From NCBI RefSeq assembly GCF_009389715.1, contig NC_052397.1, positions 15,882,129-15,946,128 of the forward strand: a stretch of 64,000 bases of DNA, given 5' to 3'. Positions 12,601-22,719 of the stretch are shown in pieces. The notes under the pieces were generated by a model. That model was not told the DNA's origin, did not search any database, and saw nothing but the letters and a program-made list of their open reading frames with translations. Every line of letters starts with the position of its first letter. Within the stretch, counting starts at the first letter, position 1. The stretch is from Phoenix dactylifera (Eukaryota; Streptophyta; Magnoliopsida; Arecales; Arecaceae). The position numbers and the translations under genes are program-made.

Positions 12601-15600
12601 ACTAAGGTACCGCATGGCTCAAAAACCAGGGATTGGATTTAGGCATTAACTCCTCATACACAAAACAAAGATTATGAAGGACTGACAAGCTGAATTTACA
12701 GTTAATTATATCATTAGAAAAGAAAGCATATTATGCCTTAGCAACCACCTTCAGTTAAAGAGATAAAGATGGCAATTACCGGCCAAGCTTAAATTGCTTA
12801 AAAGTGCATGTTTCTCATATCAAAATCAGCATTTCACATTTACATATACAGTGTTTCAAAACCAATAATGAAATGTATAACTAAGCTGGCCTTGCAAAGA
12901 AATAACAGTACTTCAAGGATGGTCAATGTCAAGTTAGAGCGCAGGTTGTTAAATAAGTTAAACCATGACTTAGGATACCCTGGCCCACAAAGCCAACCAT
13001 TATATATGGGAGAAATTTTGCCAATTTTGGCTTATACTTTTACTCCTGTTTCACAATATAAGGATAGTTTCCACTTCAGATGGGACTGCTGTCAGATGGA
13101 ATTGCTTGGAAAAAATTAATTATGACAATGACACAAATCAAGTTGCAGCCATTATTTCTTCTAAATTTTCAGTATTGAATAGGAAATGACCATGATATCT
13201 CCATAGAACATTTTAGATTAAATATCTCCATCTGAAAAAATGTGATAAGATTTTAAAAATATGCCTAAAATATAAATAGTACTATAAGATGCTGATGTGA
13301 AAATAATTTCCATATATCTTAATCTGCTTGTCATATATCTTCTTCGAGGCCTTTGAGCTTATATAACTTTGTTTCTTGTTCATGTTTTCCCTGGGAGATG
13401 CAATGGCTAAAACAAGGCAATTTTTAAATAAAACTTTAAAAGAAAAATAATTAGGTTGATTAGAAATTTGCCATCCACAAAAAGGGAAAACAACCTTTCT
13501 TTAGCTTATTTAACAGCTTTGAGGTTCTACAGAGTAAATTTCCAGATGTTGGACAATAATACCTCAGCAGCAATGTTTAAAATTGTTAACAAAATGTCTT
13601 CGGATCCTGTTCTAGATGAGTAGAAAGAAGCTCTCCATGATAAAATAGTAGTCTCCTAGATAATGTTTAGATGGTCCAAAATCATAAAGCCAAAGGAGCA
13701 ATTGATCTGGAATTAGGGTTGAAACCGGATCGAATACGGATCGAATATTGATATATCCATATTTGTATTATTTTTCGATGAATATGAATACGGATATGGA
13801 TATTAAACGGATATCAAAATTAATATCCATATTTGTTCTAAACGAATACGGATACGGATACAAATCGGATATTAAGCATATCCATATTTGTTATAAACGG
13901 ATACAGATACGAATTGGATATTAAATATATCCATATTTTTTTTATCCGAATACGTATATAAATCGGATATTAATCAAATTTTGAGCGAAATTCAATGATG
14001 AAAACTAGTAATAAAAACATGATCAAAAAGAAAGACAATAAGAATCTTTTTGCTTCCAAAGTTGAATATTTTATTGGCACATAATATGAAGTAGAGGAGG
14101 AAGAAGTAATAAAAGTAAAATCACGTTAAATGCAATTTTACAATAGTCATACCCAGCATTTGACTGCAAAATTAGCAGAGTAATGTGAAGCATTCCTGTT
14201 TACAGTGCACTCATTTGACCCCAGCAATCAAGTACAAAAAAAGAATAGAATCATTTAGACTGACCTTCAGAAGATTAATTGGTTTCTCGCAACTAAACAA
14301 CAAGATGCAGCATTAAAAACTAAAGACTTCTAAAGACATAATATAAACATCCAAAGATGAGTTCAACCGGAAAAAAGAATAAACAAGAAAGGAATGGAGA
14401 AGAACAAAGAAATCAAAGGCCAAATCAGGTGGAAGAATAAACGGATTACCAACACTTGAAGAGGCATTGATCCGTAAAGCTAGGGTTCTCTTCATTTGAA
14501 GCAAAGGAACCTGTTTCCCAAATCAAACACCAGATCAAACGTGGTAAAGGCGAATATTTAAAGAATAAACCCAGGATTTTACAATCTCCTACCTAGATTT
14601 GGAAGTAGATGGGTTTGGTCCTTTGGTTGACGCCGTCGACCACCCCAAAATACCGCCTCCAAGGCGTCTCACGGCCGTCGCCGGGTGGAAAGAGGGACGA
14701 AACTTGGAGCTCAATGCATCTCAAGGCTCAAAGATCATGAAGACTCGAAGAATCACGAAACAGACAAACTAGGAGGAAAGAGGAAGAAGAAGAGGCGTAA
14801 GGGTCTGGGGATTTGAGGGTCTGAGGGACAAGAAGGGCGAATGGGCGATTTGAAGTCGGTGAGGCCCTTTCCGATCAGATCCGCAGGCGTGAGGGACTTT
14901 CGAGTTTCGAATGGGCGAACGACGAAATGAGCGAGCCTGCGGCAAATATAATGGCAATTTCGTATTTGGCCTATTTGGCCATTGGCCTGGGTTGTTGAAT
15001 AGTGACGGATCCGGTCATCCAAGTGGATTTAAAAGGTTTGGCCAATTGTTATACGGATATCCAGATCTGAATTCGAAAAAATCAGGTATATCCATATCCA
15101 TATCCGTATCCGGACAATTTTTGAACTAACTATCCATACCCGTATCCGATCCGAGTCGGATACGAAAATGGATACGGTGAGATTATATCCGACCCGTTTT
15201 CAGCCCTATCTAGAATAACATAGTTTTGACTTCTACTGAGCCAGGGAAACAAAATCAGCCTCCTATGGAAATCCAAAATGCCTAACTTTCAGTCTTATGG
15301 ATCGAATCACTCTTCTACCTACTATGAGTGCTACAAATATGTGAGTTAGTATGTAACAACTCAATGTTAGAAGATAATATGACTTGGTCATAAGATTTTC
15401 TTGTATCGCATCATTAGGTCATCACTGATCCGTAGACATGCTTGGATATTACTATTTGCTATCCTTTCTCATGGCACTTCTTCTATGCATTTTTAGTGCA
15501 ATACTATCAGTACCTCATTTCAAACACTCCAAATCTCCAATAGTCCATTAAACCTTGCTTTTATTGACAATATTAACCTCCAACTTTGACGACCATGAAA

Positions 15601-17513
15601 AGATGCCTCTGCAGCCACCACTACATAGCATTTCATGCAATGTCTACATGATACACAATAGATAATTAATGGAGCAGAAAGGAATAGGAAGAGTTCTAAT
15701 CCTGCAAAAAGTAATGGACATATATAAAAATGAATCTAAGATATGTAAATCATATAAACAACATGTTTCAAGATCCATACACAAGGAATTTGATGCAGTA
15801 AATTTAGGACTCTTGAATATTTAATAAAGACTAAAAATCTGATATTAATCTTGAAAGAAATGCTTATAAATCGGCTCAACACCTAAACATCTAGGATTTT
15901 TGAACCCAGAAATACAAGCATCAAGCATAAAACATTATAGTCGGTTAAATTTGGTGTAAAAAAATGATCATGATGCAACAGGAAAGCAAATCTAATGTTT
16001 TGCACCAACTCAGAAAAAGGCAAGAGTGATTCCACAAACCTCCAAAATTAAATGTAAAGGAATTATAAAAACTAATATTGCAACCATGCCATGCAGGTAA
16101 GAGGGAGCACAGATATTTATTGTAACTTCATACATACGCCCACTTTTGCAAGCAATCTTCACTTTTTGTCCCTCAAAGAGAGAGCAAAGGCTGAACCAAG
16201 AGCGTAGTTTGGGCCTGGAGAAAAGCAGAAACTGAGTTTCCACTGTCGAAATCCGCAGAAAATCCCATAGACTTTGGGATTCGGGTGCGCTGTCATGTGT
16301 TGAGCGGTGCACCAAGAACATATCACAAGGCAATGTCTAGATCCCACACTCGGCAGTGTCTTGTGCAGAGGCCAGCAGATGAAACTCAGTCTCTGCCTTG
16401 CAGCAGACCTAAACTGCATCCTTGAACCAAGCAAGGTCTATTTATTAAAAACAGGAGTATCTATAAGCATGTGGACACCAAAAGCTTTGGAGCAAATCAT
16501 CATTGCCGAAGAGTCTGTATTTAATAGTGGAGTCAGAAGGATAAAGTGAACCAAGGAGGCCAGACATATGCTTAAGCTTGCAAACTTAATTAATTGGCAA
16601 GATATAAATAGCAGCAGTCAAAACATACCACTTGGTATTTCTTTTAGAGGAGTTCCACAACCCTAAAAGTCACAAAGTTCACAAAATTAATACGTATAAA
16701 GCAATCATTATGAAAACAATAATGACTAGAAAAGAAATCAACATGGAAACAAGTGACCTTCTCAATTAGAAATTTTTTAACTGGTTCCTTTTCAAGAGAT
16801 TCCACCAATCTCTCGACAGTTTTTCTCTCACGCACAGGGCGCTCTGTAGATGAAGCCAAAGGAGTACTTAACAATTTCTTGTCCTTCGACCTACTCTCTT
16901 TCTTTCCCTTCTCATCCCCTTTCTCGCCAGCTTTCTTCTCCCTCACTCGTTTTCTCTTTGATTCGTTTGCCTCATTATTCTCTTGAACCTTATTTTCCTG
17001 ATTTACACCATCTTTCTCATCCTTCACATCATTCCCTTCCTCTATCTTCTCCCCTTCTACTTCTTTCTCTCCCTCTTCCTCCCCCTTGTCACCATCCTTC
17101 TGAGCCTCAGCATCCATCATCGTCACATCTTCAGGTTCTTCCACCTTTGCGTCCATAAATTCTACAATTTTTGCACGTTCAACCTCTGCTACTTTGCCAT
17201 CCTCAGCTTCTACCCTTTTTGCATCCTCAGCTTCTGCCACTTTCACATCCTTGGCTTTTGTTTCTTTTGCATCATCGGGCTCTGTAATTTTTGCATCCTC
17301 AGCTTCTACCACTTTTTCATCCTCCATTTCTTCCATTTTTGCATCATCTTTCTTTTCTTCTTTCCTTTCAACTTCAACTGTTTTCAGAGTATTTTCTCCC
17401 TCATCCTTCTTTTCAGAAGCAGCCTCCCAGCCAGTGTCCTTAGGCAGAGGCAGACCAGACCCATTTAGCATTATATTTGCCTTAAGTTCAGACGCCAGCT
17501 CTGGTTCAGACAT
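3659..17513 (-). CDS. DEK: DEK domain-containing chromatin-associated protein
   Basis: Plant DEK proteins are nuclear DNA- and histone-binding chromatin factors. I join 11 coding exons by GT-AG sites and frame: 17513-16758, 16662-16629, 11464-11385, 8662-8603, 8475-8365, 8258-8178, 7941-7852, 7567-7126, 4438-4326, 3943-3913 and 3831-3659. The total is 1,971 nt, or 656 aa, in the usual size range for plant DEKs. Residues 1-252 are acidic and Lys-rich and include an octapeptide repeat (about 68-130). Then come the conserved GTPLKEIPS, YLHQTLFGGRQGK and QFSGFMWHGDE blocks, and a SAP-like stretch at about 328-365. A basic segment (LRKRKS) and a Ser/Asp/Lys-rich linker follow. The C-terminal DEK_C domain lies at about 565-620 (ELRKTICDILKEADF), ahead of an acidic tail. 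The ATG at 17513 follows a TTAG acceptor at 17516. An ATG at 17594 lies in the 5' intron. Introns of about 5.2 kb (exons 2-3 of this list) and 2.7 kb hold transposons. The family is certain; exact exon edges are eye-called. Confidence 0.9.
5226..6360 (+). mobile_element. TRIM tandem array with five short LTRs
   Basis: Five related LTRs lie in direct orientation: about 5226-5358, 5524-5660, 5664-5835, 5989-6127 and 6233-6360. Each starts near TGTGAGGACCCGTGC or a variant, and most end near TTGTGACA. Four are the family's usual 128-139 bp; the third is enlarged by a small insertion. Three short internal domains follow LTRs 1, 3 and 4. Each begins with a form of AATGGTATCAGAGC, which matches the initiator-Met tRNA primer-binding site of LTR retrotransposons. 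A purine-rich tract precedes LTRs 2, 4 and 5. No protein is encoded, so this is a terminal-repeat retrotransposon in miniature. It lies in the 2.7-kb DEK intron between coding exons 8 and 9. Confidence 0.85.
5700..5727. mobile_element. 28-bp poly(T) micro-insertion with 9-bp TSD
   Basis: Within the third TRIM LTR, TCCCATATC occurs at 5691-5699 and again at 5728-5736. Between the copies is AGG, a run of about 16 T, then GCTAAAGCA. The other TRIM LTRs lack this segment, so it is an insertion with a target-site duplication. It looks like the 3' tail of a heavily 5'-truncated SINE or LINE in minus orientation. Confidence 0.7.
9376..9437. repeat. Homopolymer tract: poly(C) then poly(A)
   Basis: A run of about 15 C is followed directly by about 18 A, a short CCACCACC-type spacer and a second A run. 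It lies in a DEK intron. The short ORFs across it are artefacts of the homopolymers. Exact lengths may be unreliable because such tracts are hard to sequence. Confidence 0.8.
9843..10218. mobile_element. 376-bp non-autonomous DNA transposon (MITE), hAT-like
   Basis: The element begins CAAGGTCGGCGGAAC and ends with the inverse of CAAGGTCGGAGGAAG, giving terminal inverted repeats of about 14 bp. The flanks GTACTGAG (9835-9842) and GTACTGTA (10219-10226) match at 6 of 8 bases, as expected for an old 8-bp hAT duplication. The interior is GC-rich with purine tracts and many GGTACCG-type motifs. It contrasts sharply with the surrounding AT-rich DEK intron. Related sequence lies at about 47.03-47.22 kb. 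Confidence 0.65.
13714..15208. mobile_element. 1.5-kb non-autonomous hAT element in DEK intron
   Basis: The termini are TAGGGTTGAAACCGGATCG on the left and the inverse of TAGGGCTGAAAACGGGTCGG on the right. They are flanked by TCTGGAAT (13706-13713) and TCTAGAAT (15209-15216), an 8-bp target duplication with one mismatch. Both subterminal regions are packed with GGATACGGATA / TATCCATATCC motifs, typical transposase-binding repeat arrays of hAT elements. No transposase frame is present. The interior (about 14.3-15.0 kb) is less AT-rich and looks gene-derived. Confidence 0.85.
15209..16628. other. Remainder of the large DEK intron
   Basis: This is AT-rich intron sequence. Open frames at 16010-16434 (minus) look like candidate exons at first sight. 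However, the exon before them (ending at 16629) joins in frame to the conserved block at 11464, so they are not needed for the gene. I see no recognisable domain in them. Confidence 0.5.
17124..17312 (-). repeat. 24-nt coding repeat (octapeptide) in DEK exon
   Basis: Residues 68-130 of the predicted DEK protein read as about eight diverged copies of an 8-residue unit of the form xVEAEDAK. Examples are VVEAEDAK, ITEPDDAK, VAEAEDAK, RVEAEDGK and IVEFMDAK. The period is exactly 24 nt, so the frame is kept. This gives an alternating acidic and basic low-complexity arm at the N terminus. Confidence 0.8.
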
Positions 17514-17515
17514 TT

Positions 17516-18300
17516 CTAACCAAGTTAAAGATTTATGGTAGCATAAAACCTGCAGTAGCACACCATAAATGCTCAAAATTTTAGTTAAAAACATTGGCTC
17601 ATAATTGAAGTGAGTATTTCAGCCTAGAAAATTTCTTCTAATTGAAAATATAATAATTTAGACCAAAGAAATGATACGTTAGTCCATACTTATGTGCCAA
17701 TTATAGTAGAACAGCAAAGATGTATGGTAAACTCAATCATGCATTCATCAAAATTCCATTTTTAACGGATATTTGAACTCATCAAACTACAAAGAACCCC
17801 GAAATGGAAGGAGAACACGAAATCGAATATTTCCAATGAGAAGAAAAACGAATAGAAAGCTCCCAGAACTTCTCATCGTTGAAAGAGCTGCATGCAAGAA
17901 ACTCCACGATAATCCTACGTAGACTGAGTTGCAATACCGAGCAAAGAAACGGAGAAAATAAAAAGAGCTCCAAAATCGGTACTTTGATTCACCCAAAAAA
18001 TGAATAAATAAATGCCGCAATTTCCGAAACCAAACGTGAATCTAAAGAACTTAGTAAAACACTGAAAAGAGCTCCAGAACATCATAAGTTCCAAAAAAAG
18101 GCGTCAAAATCGCTCTTTTTGCCCACTCTTGTAAAACCCTAACAGGAACAAACTCATTAAGAACCAAAATTCGAAAAAAAAAATATCAGCGTTCCACTAA
18201 CAACAAGCATCGAACCGCGCGAAGCTACTACTTACCGACGAACTACCAGCCGAATCGAGGAGAAATTCCAGGCGAAACGACCAATTCCTCTCTTCCTCGG
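17516..18300 (-). promoter_or_regulatory. DEK gene 5' UTR intron and noncoding first exon
   Basis: Reading the minus strand, a GTAAGT donor begins at 18235. The matching acceptor AG is at 17517-17516, two bases before the start codon. The inferred intron of about 720 bp therefore interrupts the 5' UTR, with a noncoding exon 1 ending at 18236. The transcription start is unknown and could lie anywhere up to about 18.4 kb. Confidence 0.6.
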
Positions 18301-18380
18301 AGCAAGCGAGCGAGCTGGAACAAAAAAGCGATCTTTTATTCTCTCTCGGGTTTTCTTTCTGAAGGGCAGAAGGAAGTTTT

Positions 18381-18428
18381 GTCCCCGGGTCCAAACTCGA
18401 ATTCCAATCGAGTTTTATTCCCGGGGAC
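18381..18428. promoter_or_regulatory. 48-bp near-palindrome upstream of DEK
   Basis: GTCCCCGGG (18381-18389) pairs with CCCGGGGAC (18420-18428), and AAACTCGA (18393-18400) pairs with TCGAGTTT (18408-18415). The loop is 7 bp, with small asymmetric bulges. It sits about 150 bp above the end of DEK exon 1. It is therefore either in the proximal promoter or, as RNA, a stable hairpin in the 5' leader. Confidence 0.6.
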
Positions 18429-18441
18429 ACGCCGCTCGTGA

Positions 18442-18447
18442 CACGTG
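18442..18447. promoter_or_regulatory. G-box / ABRE core
   Basis: ACACGTGT contains the palindromic CACGTG core bound by plant bZIP and bHLH factors. It lies about 200 bp upstream of the DEK exon 1 donor, in the likely promoter. The sequence is plain to see; that it functions is inference. Confidence 0.5.
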
Positions 18448-18669
18448 TGGGAGCTTGAGGGGACGGTCCTTCTTTGAAAGAGGGCAATTTGGACGGTACA
18501 GATTTGATATGCATTCTGGGCTGCGTTGAATCTGGACCGTCGATTAATACCATGCCAACATGGTGCATCGCCCTGTGCAACGCCAACGGCCGCGTCGCCC
18601 AGCAGCATTCACCAGTCGACAAATTTGAGGACGGAAAAAGTTCGCACCGATCCCTATAATACCATACAA

Positions 18670-19180
18670 AAGCGGATGGTGAAAGGATATCCTGGGTGCC
18701 TCATCTAGATGAACTTCGATAGCAGCATGGTTAAGAACGAAAAATGCAAGGCTTTAGTATCCGAGATCAAGATGCCAGACTAGTAGCGACAGAGGCTCGA
18801 TAGATCTTCGACTCGTCTATAATGTGCGCCAAACTTAGAGCCACCTAGGAGACCATTTTCAATGCTAGGCGGATACTGAGCGCGGACCGTCTCCTCCTCA
18901 AGAGGATTCGACCACGGTGATCAAGTGGATTCTGAGTCAAAAACGCACTCCACGACATTTGCAGATTACTGAAGGAGTGTAGTTTTCGCCAGGCCATGCA
19001 CGTCTACAGTGAGGCAAACAGTGTCGCCGATTGGGTTGCTTTCTTTGCGGTTCACCACTTTGAAGGTTTCGTCTGGATGGATCGTGGCTCAGTGCCGGAC
19101 CTCTTATATAGTTTTTTGTTTTCTGAATTTGTTGTCTGCATCTATATCCATTGTGTGGGAGCTATTGTTATACCAAAAAA
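18670..19180 (+). mobile_element. LINE 3' end with RNase H domain, degenerate
   Basis: Broken frames give, in order, MNFDSSMVKN (the RNase H opening, usually KVNFDGS), then AMHVYSEANSVADWVAFFAV and a hydrophobic C-terminal tail. This order matches the RNase H domain at the end of many plant non-LTR retrotransposon polyproteins. Several stops and frame changes make it a fossil. It runs on the plus strand, just upstream of the DEK promoter on the opposite strand. Confidence 0.65.
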
Positions 19181-19599
19181 AATCCTATCATAATTACCAT
19201 TGCAATATTATTGTAACAAAAAATAAAAAGAAGAATAAGAAAGCAACAGTATTACTTTGTAGAATGCTATCTACTTAAATATTTTTTTTCCAAGTTGTAC
19301 GGTTTCTTCACCTGACAATTCTGGAAAACATTGGATTGTGAAAATAAATATCAGTTTAAAGAAACAATGCACATCAAGCCATTATCAAGCCATTGTAATA
19401 CCAAAAACTCCAATATAATAGCCATCATCTTTTCCTTAATTATTGTACATGTAACATGATAGGGAGGCTTAAAACTAATATAGCATTTATTATTTTGAAC
19501 CATGGTGTGGTTGGCTGGATCCAGTAGAGTGAGAGCAGTATGGGCGACTACCATCTACTGTTTAGAAATATCCGAGCTATAGTCTATGATGAAATGATT

Positions 19600-19795
19600 T
19601 TTATGGAAAGCACGTGTATCAAGAGACCAATGGGGCAGCGGATTGGATGGCCTCATACGTAGTCAACCACTTCGGTGACATTTTTTGAATTAGAGAGAGG
19701 AAGTTGCCTCGTGTGCTCAGAATTTGTTATTTTTTATTTTTTTAATGGTATCCGTACTTATTTTGTATGATACATTTATTTCAATAAAAAAAACA
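19600..19795 (+). mobile_element. Second LINE 3' end (RNase H tail)
   Basis: The plus frame reads VYQETNGAADWMASYVVNHF, clearly the same RNase H block as at about 19.0 kb. Stops follow, then TTTCAATAAAAAA, which looks like a LINE 3' end with a short A tail. Only the last part of the element is present, as is usual for 5'-truncated LINE insertions. Confidence 0.65.
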
Positions 19796-20229
19796 CCATG
19801 GTGTGGTTTGCCATGCTTGGGTCATGCATATTTCACCCATGGGATGGGGCCAGGGAGCTCGTGGTCCTCGATGAAGTAGCTAATTGTTGCATGCCATGAG
19901 AATACTAATAAAAAATAATATATTTTAAGCCTTCTATCATTTAAATTATTTTTAATTAGTGTAATAAATTAATTTTAAAGATATTATTTTTATTAATGAA
20001 CTATAGAAATAACAAAGACGGAATGTTTTGTTACATAAAATACGGCATATAATATGGTATGTAAAAAAGGTGATTGCCCATGAGATAGGGCCATGTCTAG
20101 GACCACAAGCAATATGTGGCCCTCCATTGAGTGGCCAATGCAGCATGAACAATAGTCTTTTGATGTGAATTGCGCATTCTCAACTGCTTAGTACTATTTT
20201 ATTACAAAATTCATGAAATCTATCTCAAG

Positions 20230-20254
20230 TTTTTTTTTTTTTTTTGATGGAAAG
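20230..20254. mobile_element. 25-bp poly(T) micro-insertion with 12-bp TSD
   Basis: ATCTATCTCAAG (20218-20229) and ATCTGTCTCAAG (20255-20266) flank a run of about 16 T followed by GATGG and AAAG. There is one mismatch in twelve. The structure repeats that at 5700-5727 and 31414-31440. It is consistent with a retroposon tail inserted in minus orientation. Confidence 0.6.
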
Positions 20255-20599
20255 ATCTGTCTCAAGTTTTGAAAAGTATTATTCTGCCCTCATAAATTCA
20301 TATTTTAGGGCGGAATCAAGTGGATAATGGCTATAGATTTCTCTATAACTGTAAGTGATGGTTTTAGGGGCGCCCATTATTTGAGGAAAATAATACAATT
20401 GAAGGTTTAAATATATGTTGTTTCTTTTCAGTGGATACTTTTTTAAAAAATATTTCCAAATATGTCAACTATTTTTTAAAATATAAAAATGTTCCCAAAT
20501 TCATATTTATTTTGGTTAATCTCTTTAGTTTTAATCAAAACTGCTAGATGCTTGGCTAGAACTGCAATGCAACCCAATCCAATTCCAATATATGCAACT

Positions 20600-20707
20600 A
20601 AATCTGTCATTTTTGTAAGGAGTTGGGGATGAGCGAGGTGAGAATGATTTCTTCCGTTTGGCAGGACAATTGAACGTGCCCCAACTCCTTACAAAAATGA
20701 CAGATTT
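20600..20707. repeat. Perfect inverted repeat, 29-bp arms, 50-bp loop
   Basis: The left arm (20600-20628) starts AAATCTGTCATTTTTG and ends GGAGTTGGGG. The right arm (20679-20707) is its exact reverse complement. The loop is 20629-20678. RNA from either strand would fold into a perfect 29-bp stem. It could be a small foldback/MITE or a small-RNA-producing hairpin. There is no other evidence for a miRNA gene. Confidence 0.85.
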
Positions 20708-21369
20708 CAAGTAATACTTGATCTTAACCAAACATGAATCGGCTATTGAATCTAATTATGTTTTCATAAGCTTAACCCATGCTAACCTATCATTCAATGG
20801 GTTAGGCTTTGACCTAAACTCATGATCAAGATTGTAATTGTATCAGATCCAAGGCGAGCATGCTCGGATTTTGACTTGATTGTTGCCCTACATGCATGAT
20901 TGACACCTCATATTCTTTGTCAATTATTTAATGTGATATGTTCATTAAAAAAATGTAAGTCCATAAAATCTGCATGTGTAATGAGTAATGAATAAAAATA
21001 TGGAAAAATTTATGCACAGCTAACTATATAATAAATTAAAATATTTAATAATCTTTAACTCTATACGTGCAATGCATGCGCCAAATGATTACTTGTACAC
21101 GGAGAGCTCAAACCATTCCTTCATTTTCCTCGTCCCATTATTATTGCATTATTTGATCAAGCATGTCAAAGTGATGGCATGAGCAAAAAATGGATAGGGT
21201 GGAATTCTCATGCCTATGAACGTAATTGTCATGCAATGATATCATTCATGAGAGAGAGAGAGAGAGAGGGAGAGATTAATGGTGTGAGAACAATATAAAA
21301 TTTAGCTTTTTTTCAGCAGTATAACTTGGTGAAGCATAGAATTCTCTCATAGTAATTAATGACACAATT

Positions 21370-21560
21370 TCTTTTTTTTTTCTTTTTTGAGTAAAAGTGA
21401 TGACACAAAACCATTGAAGCAAGTTATAATTGTTGGAACTGGATATTATTCACTCATAGTAATGACAGGAGTTTTTTTTTTGCCTTTTTTGAGCAAAAGT
21501 GATGACACAAGACGATCGAAGATCATTATAATTGTTGGAATTGGACATTATTTCCATTTT
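21370..21560. repeat. Two-copy tandem duplication, about 105 bp unit
   Basis: The block TTTTTTGAGTAAAAGTGATG...ATAATTGTTGGAACTGGA at about 21382-21450 recurs as TTTTTTGAGCAAAAGTGATG...ATAATTGTTGGAATTGGA at about 21486-21550. Each copy is preceded by a T-rich tract and a CTCATAGTAAT motif. Sequence divergence suggests an old local duplication. No function is evident. Confidence 0.65.
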
Positions 21561-22067
21561 CAGGAAAAGGATGAAGTTTCAATCTAATAAAGGTAAGAGA
21601 GAACTTGACAAGATCTGTCTGATGGTGGTAGTTTCGAGGATACAAAACGGCTTCTAAAATTTCGCCCTCGGCTTCCTTACGACTTGGGAATAGAATACAA
21701 GGTTTCAGTAATCTTATAAAATGGAAAGAAGAGGATTTCTAGGCCAAGTCACTTGCATGCAACTTGTTTTGCATTTCATTAAGCAACAATAGTACTACAA
21801 AACATTTTGAGAAACCAGTGGTTACCTAAAAAAGTTGGAAGGAAGGAGTTGATCAAGAAACTCTCCTACTCATAAGATAACTAAGCTGGAAAAGCATTGC
21901 ATTGCGGGTCACTGAAAAGACTGCTAAAAATCCACACTCCCAATCAAAATCAAGTAGCCATAAACAAGCCCCCAGGCAAAGCCCCATTTCTTCCCAAAAA
22001 CAAAAGCAACAAGCAAAGCAAGAACAGTGAGAGGCTTGCCGACAAACTAATATAATAAGAGTGGAGA

Positions 22068-22505
22068 TGTGATGATTCGTGTGGACGAATGTTTAGTCCC
22101 ACATTATTTATTTGCTGAATAGAGTTTGGGTACTTATATAGGATCAAGAAATCTAAATAATACATTATGGCTGTTTTTTTAGGTGAGATCTTGAGTTGTG
22201 ACGAATGGTATCAGAGCTGATCCGATCTATGGCCCATGTAGACTAGAAGATATTGTAGCACGAATTTATTGAGACTGACTATGGGCCAACTGTGGTGATT
22301 GTGATTAGATTTGAATGGATTTGGATCTTTATTCTGATGAGGATGTTAGGGCTTTAATAGGAGGATTATATGATGACCCGTGCATGCATGTATTTAGTCT
22401 CATATTAGTTATTCACTGGGTAGATCTTAGGTACTTATACAAAATTAAAAAACCTAAATAGTACCTTTTGGCTAATCTTTTTGGGTGGGATCCTGATTCC
22501 TGACA
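22068..22505 (+). mobile_element. TRIM element, single copy (LTR-internal-LTR)
   Basis: This is the same family as the array at 5.2-6.4 kb. LTR1 starts TGTGATGATTCGTG at 22068 and ends TTGTGACG. The internal part begins AATGGTATCAGAGC, a perfect initiator-Met tRNA primer site. LTR2 is about 22369-22505 and ends TGACA. The flanks GGAGA and AGAGA match at 4 of 5 bases, an old 5-bp target duplication. The element is about 438 bp with no coding capacity. Confidence 0.85.
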
Positions 22506-22719
22506 AGAGAACCAAAGACTCAATCTAAGAAATGATGCACAACAAGTTCTGGTTTGGAGCTCACATGTAGGATGTGAAAGATAAAATAGGTGATGCTCCA
22601 TGAACGAACATCCTCCTCACGTTAGCAGCTTGTTCTTTTTCTCAAGTGTTACATTTATTCATAAGAAAGAAAGCTTTTGAGCTTGTCAAACGATGGAGAG
22701 AGAAGATTGGAAATTCTTT

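Larger units (their letters stand above)
19796..22060. other. Intergenic, AT-rich, no gene seen
   Basis: I see no host coding sequence. The stretch contains a poly(T) micro-insertion (20230-20254), a perfect inverted repeat (20600-20707), a (GA)n tract at about 21250-21268 and a two-copy tandem duplication (about 21370-21560). These are listed separately where I could define edges. Confidence 0.55.

Noticed and set aside
16010-16434. Open minus-strand frames in the big DEK intron as an extra exon
   Set aside because: The exon ending at 16629 joins in frame to the conserved VAYKLAKKK block at 11464. Inserting these frames would break the conserved DEK order.
16753-17541. Antisense ORFs (77-161 aa) over the DEK exon
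   Set aside because: They are shadows of the acidic/Lys-rich coding strand. The DEK frame has domain homology and splice context.
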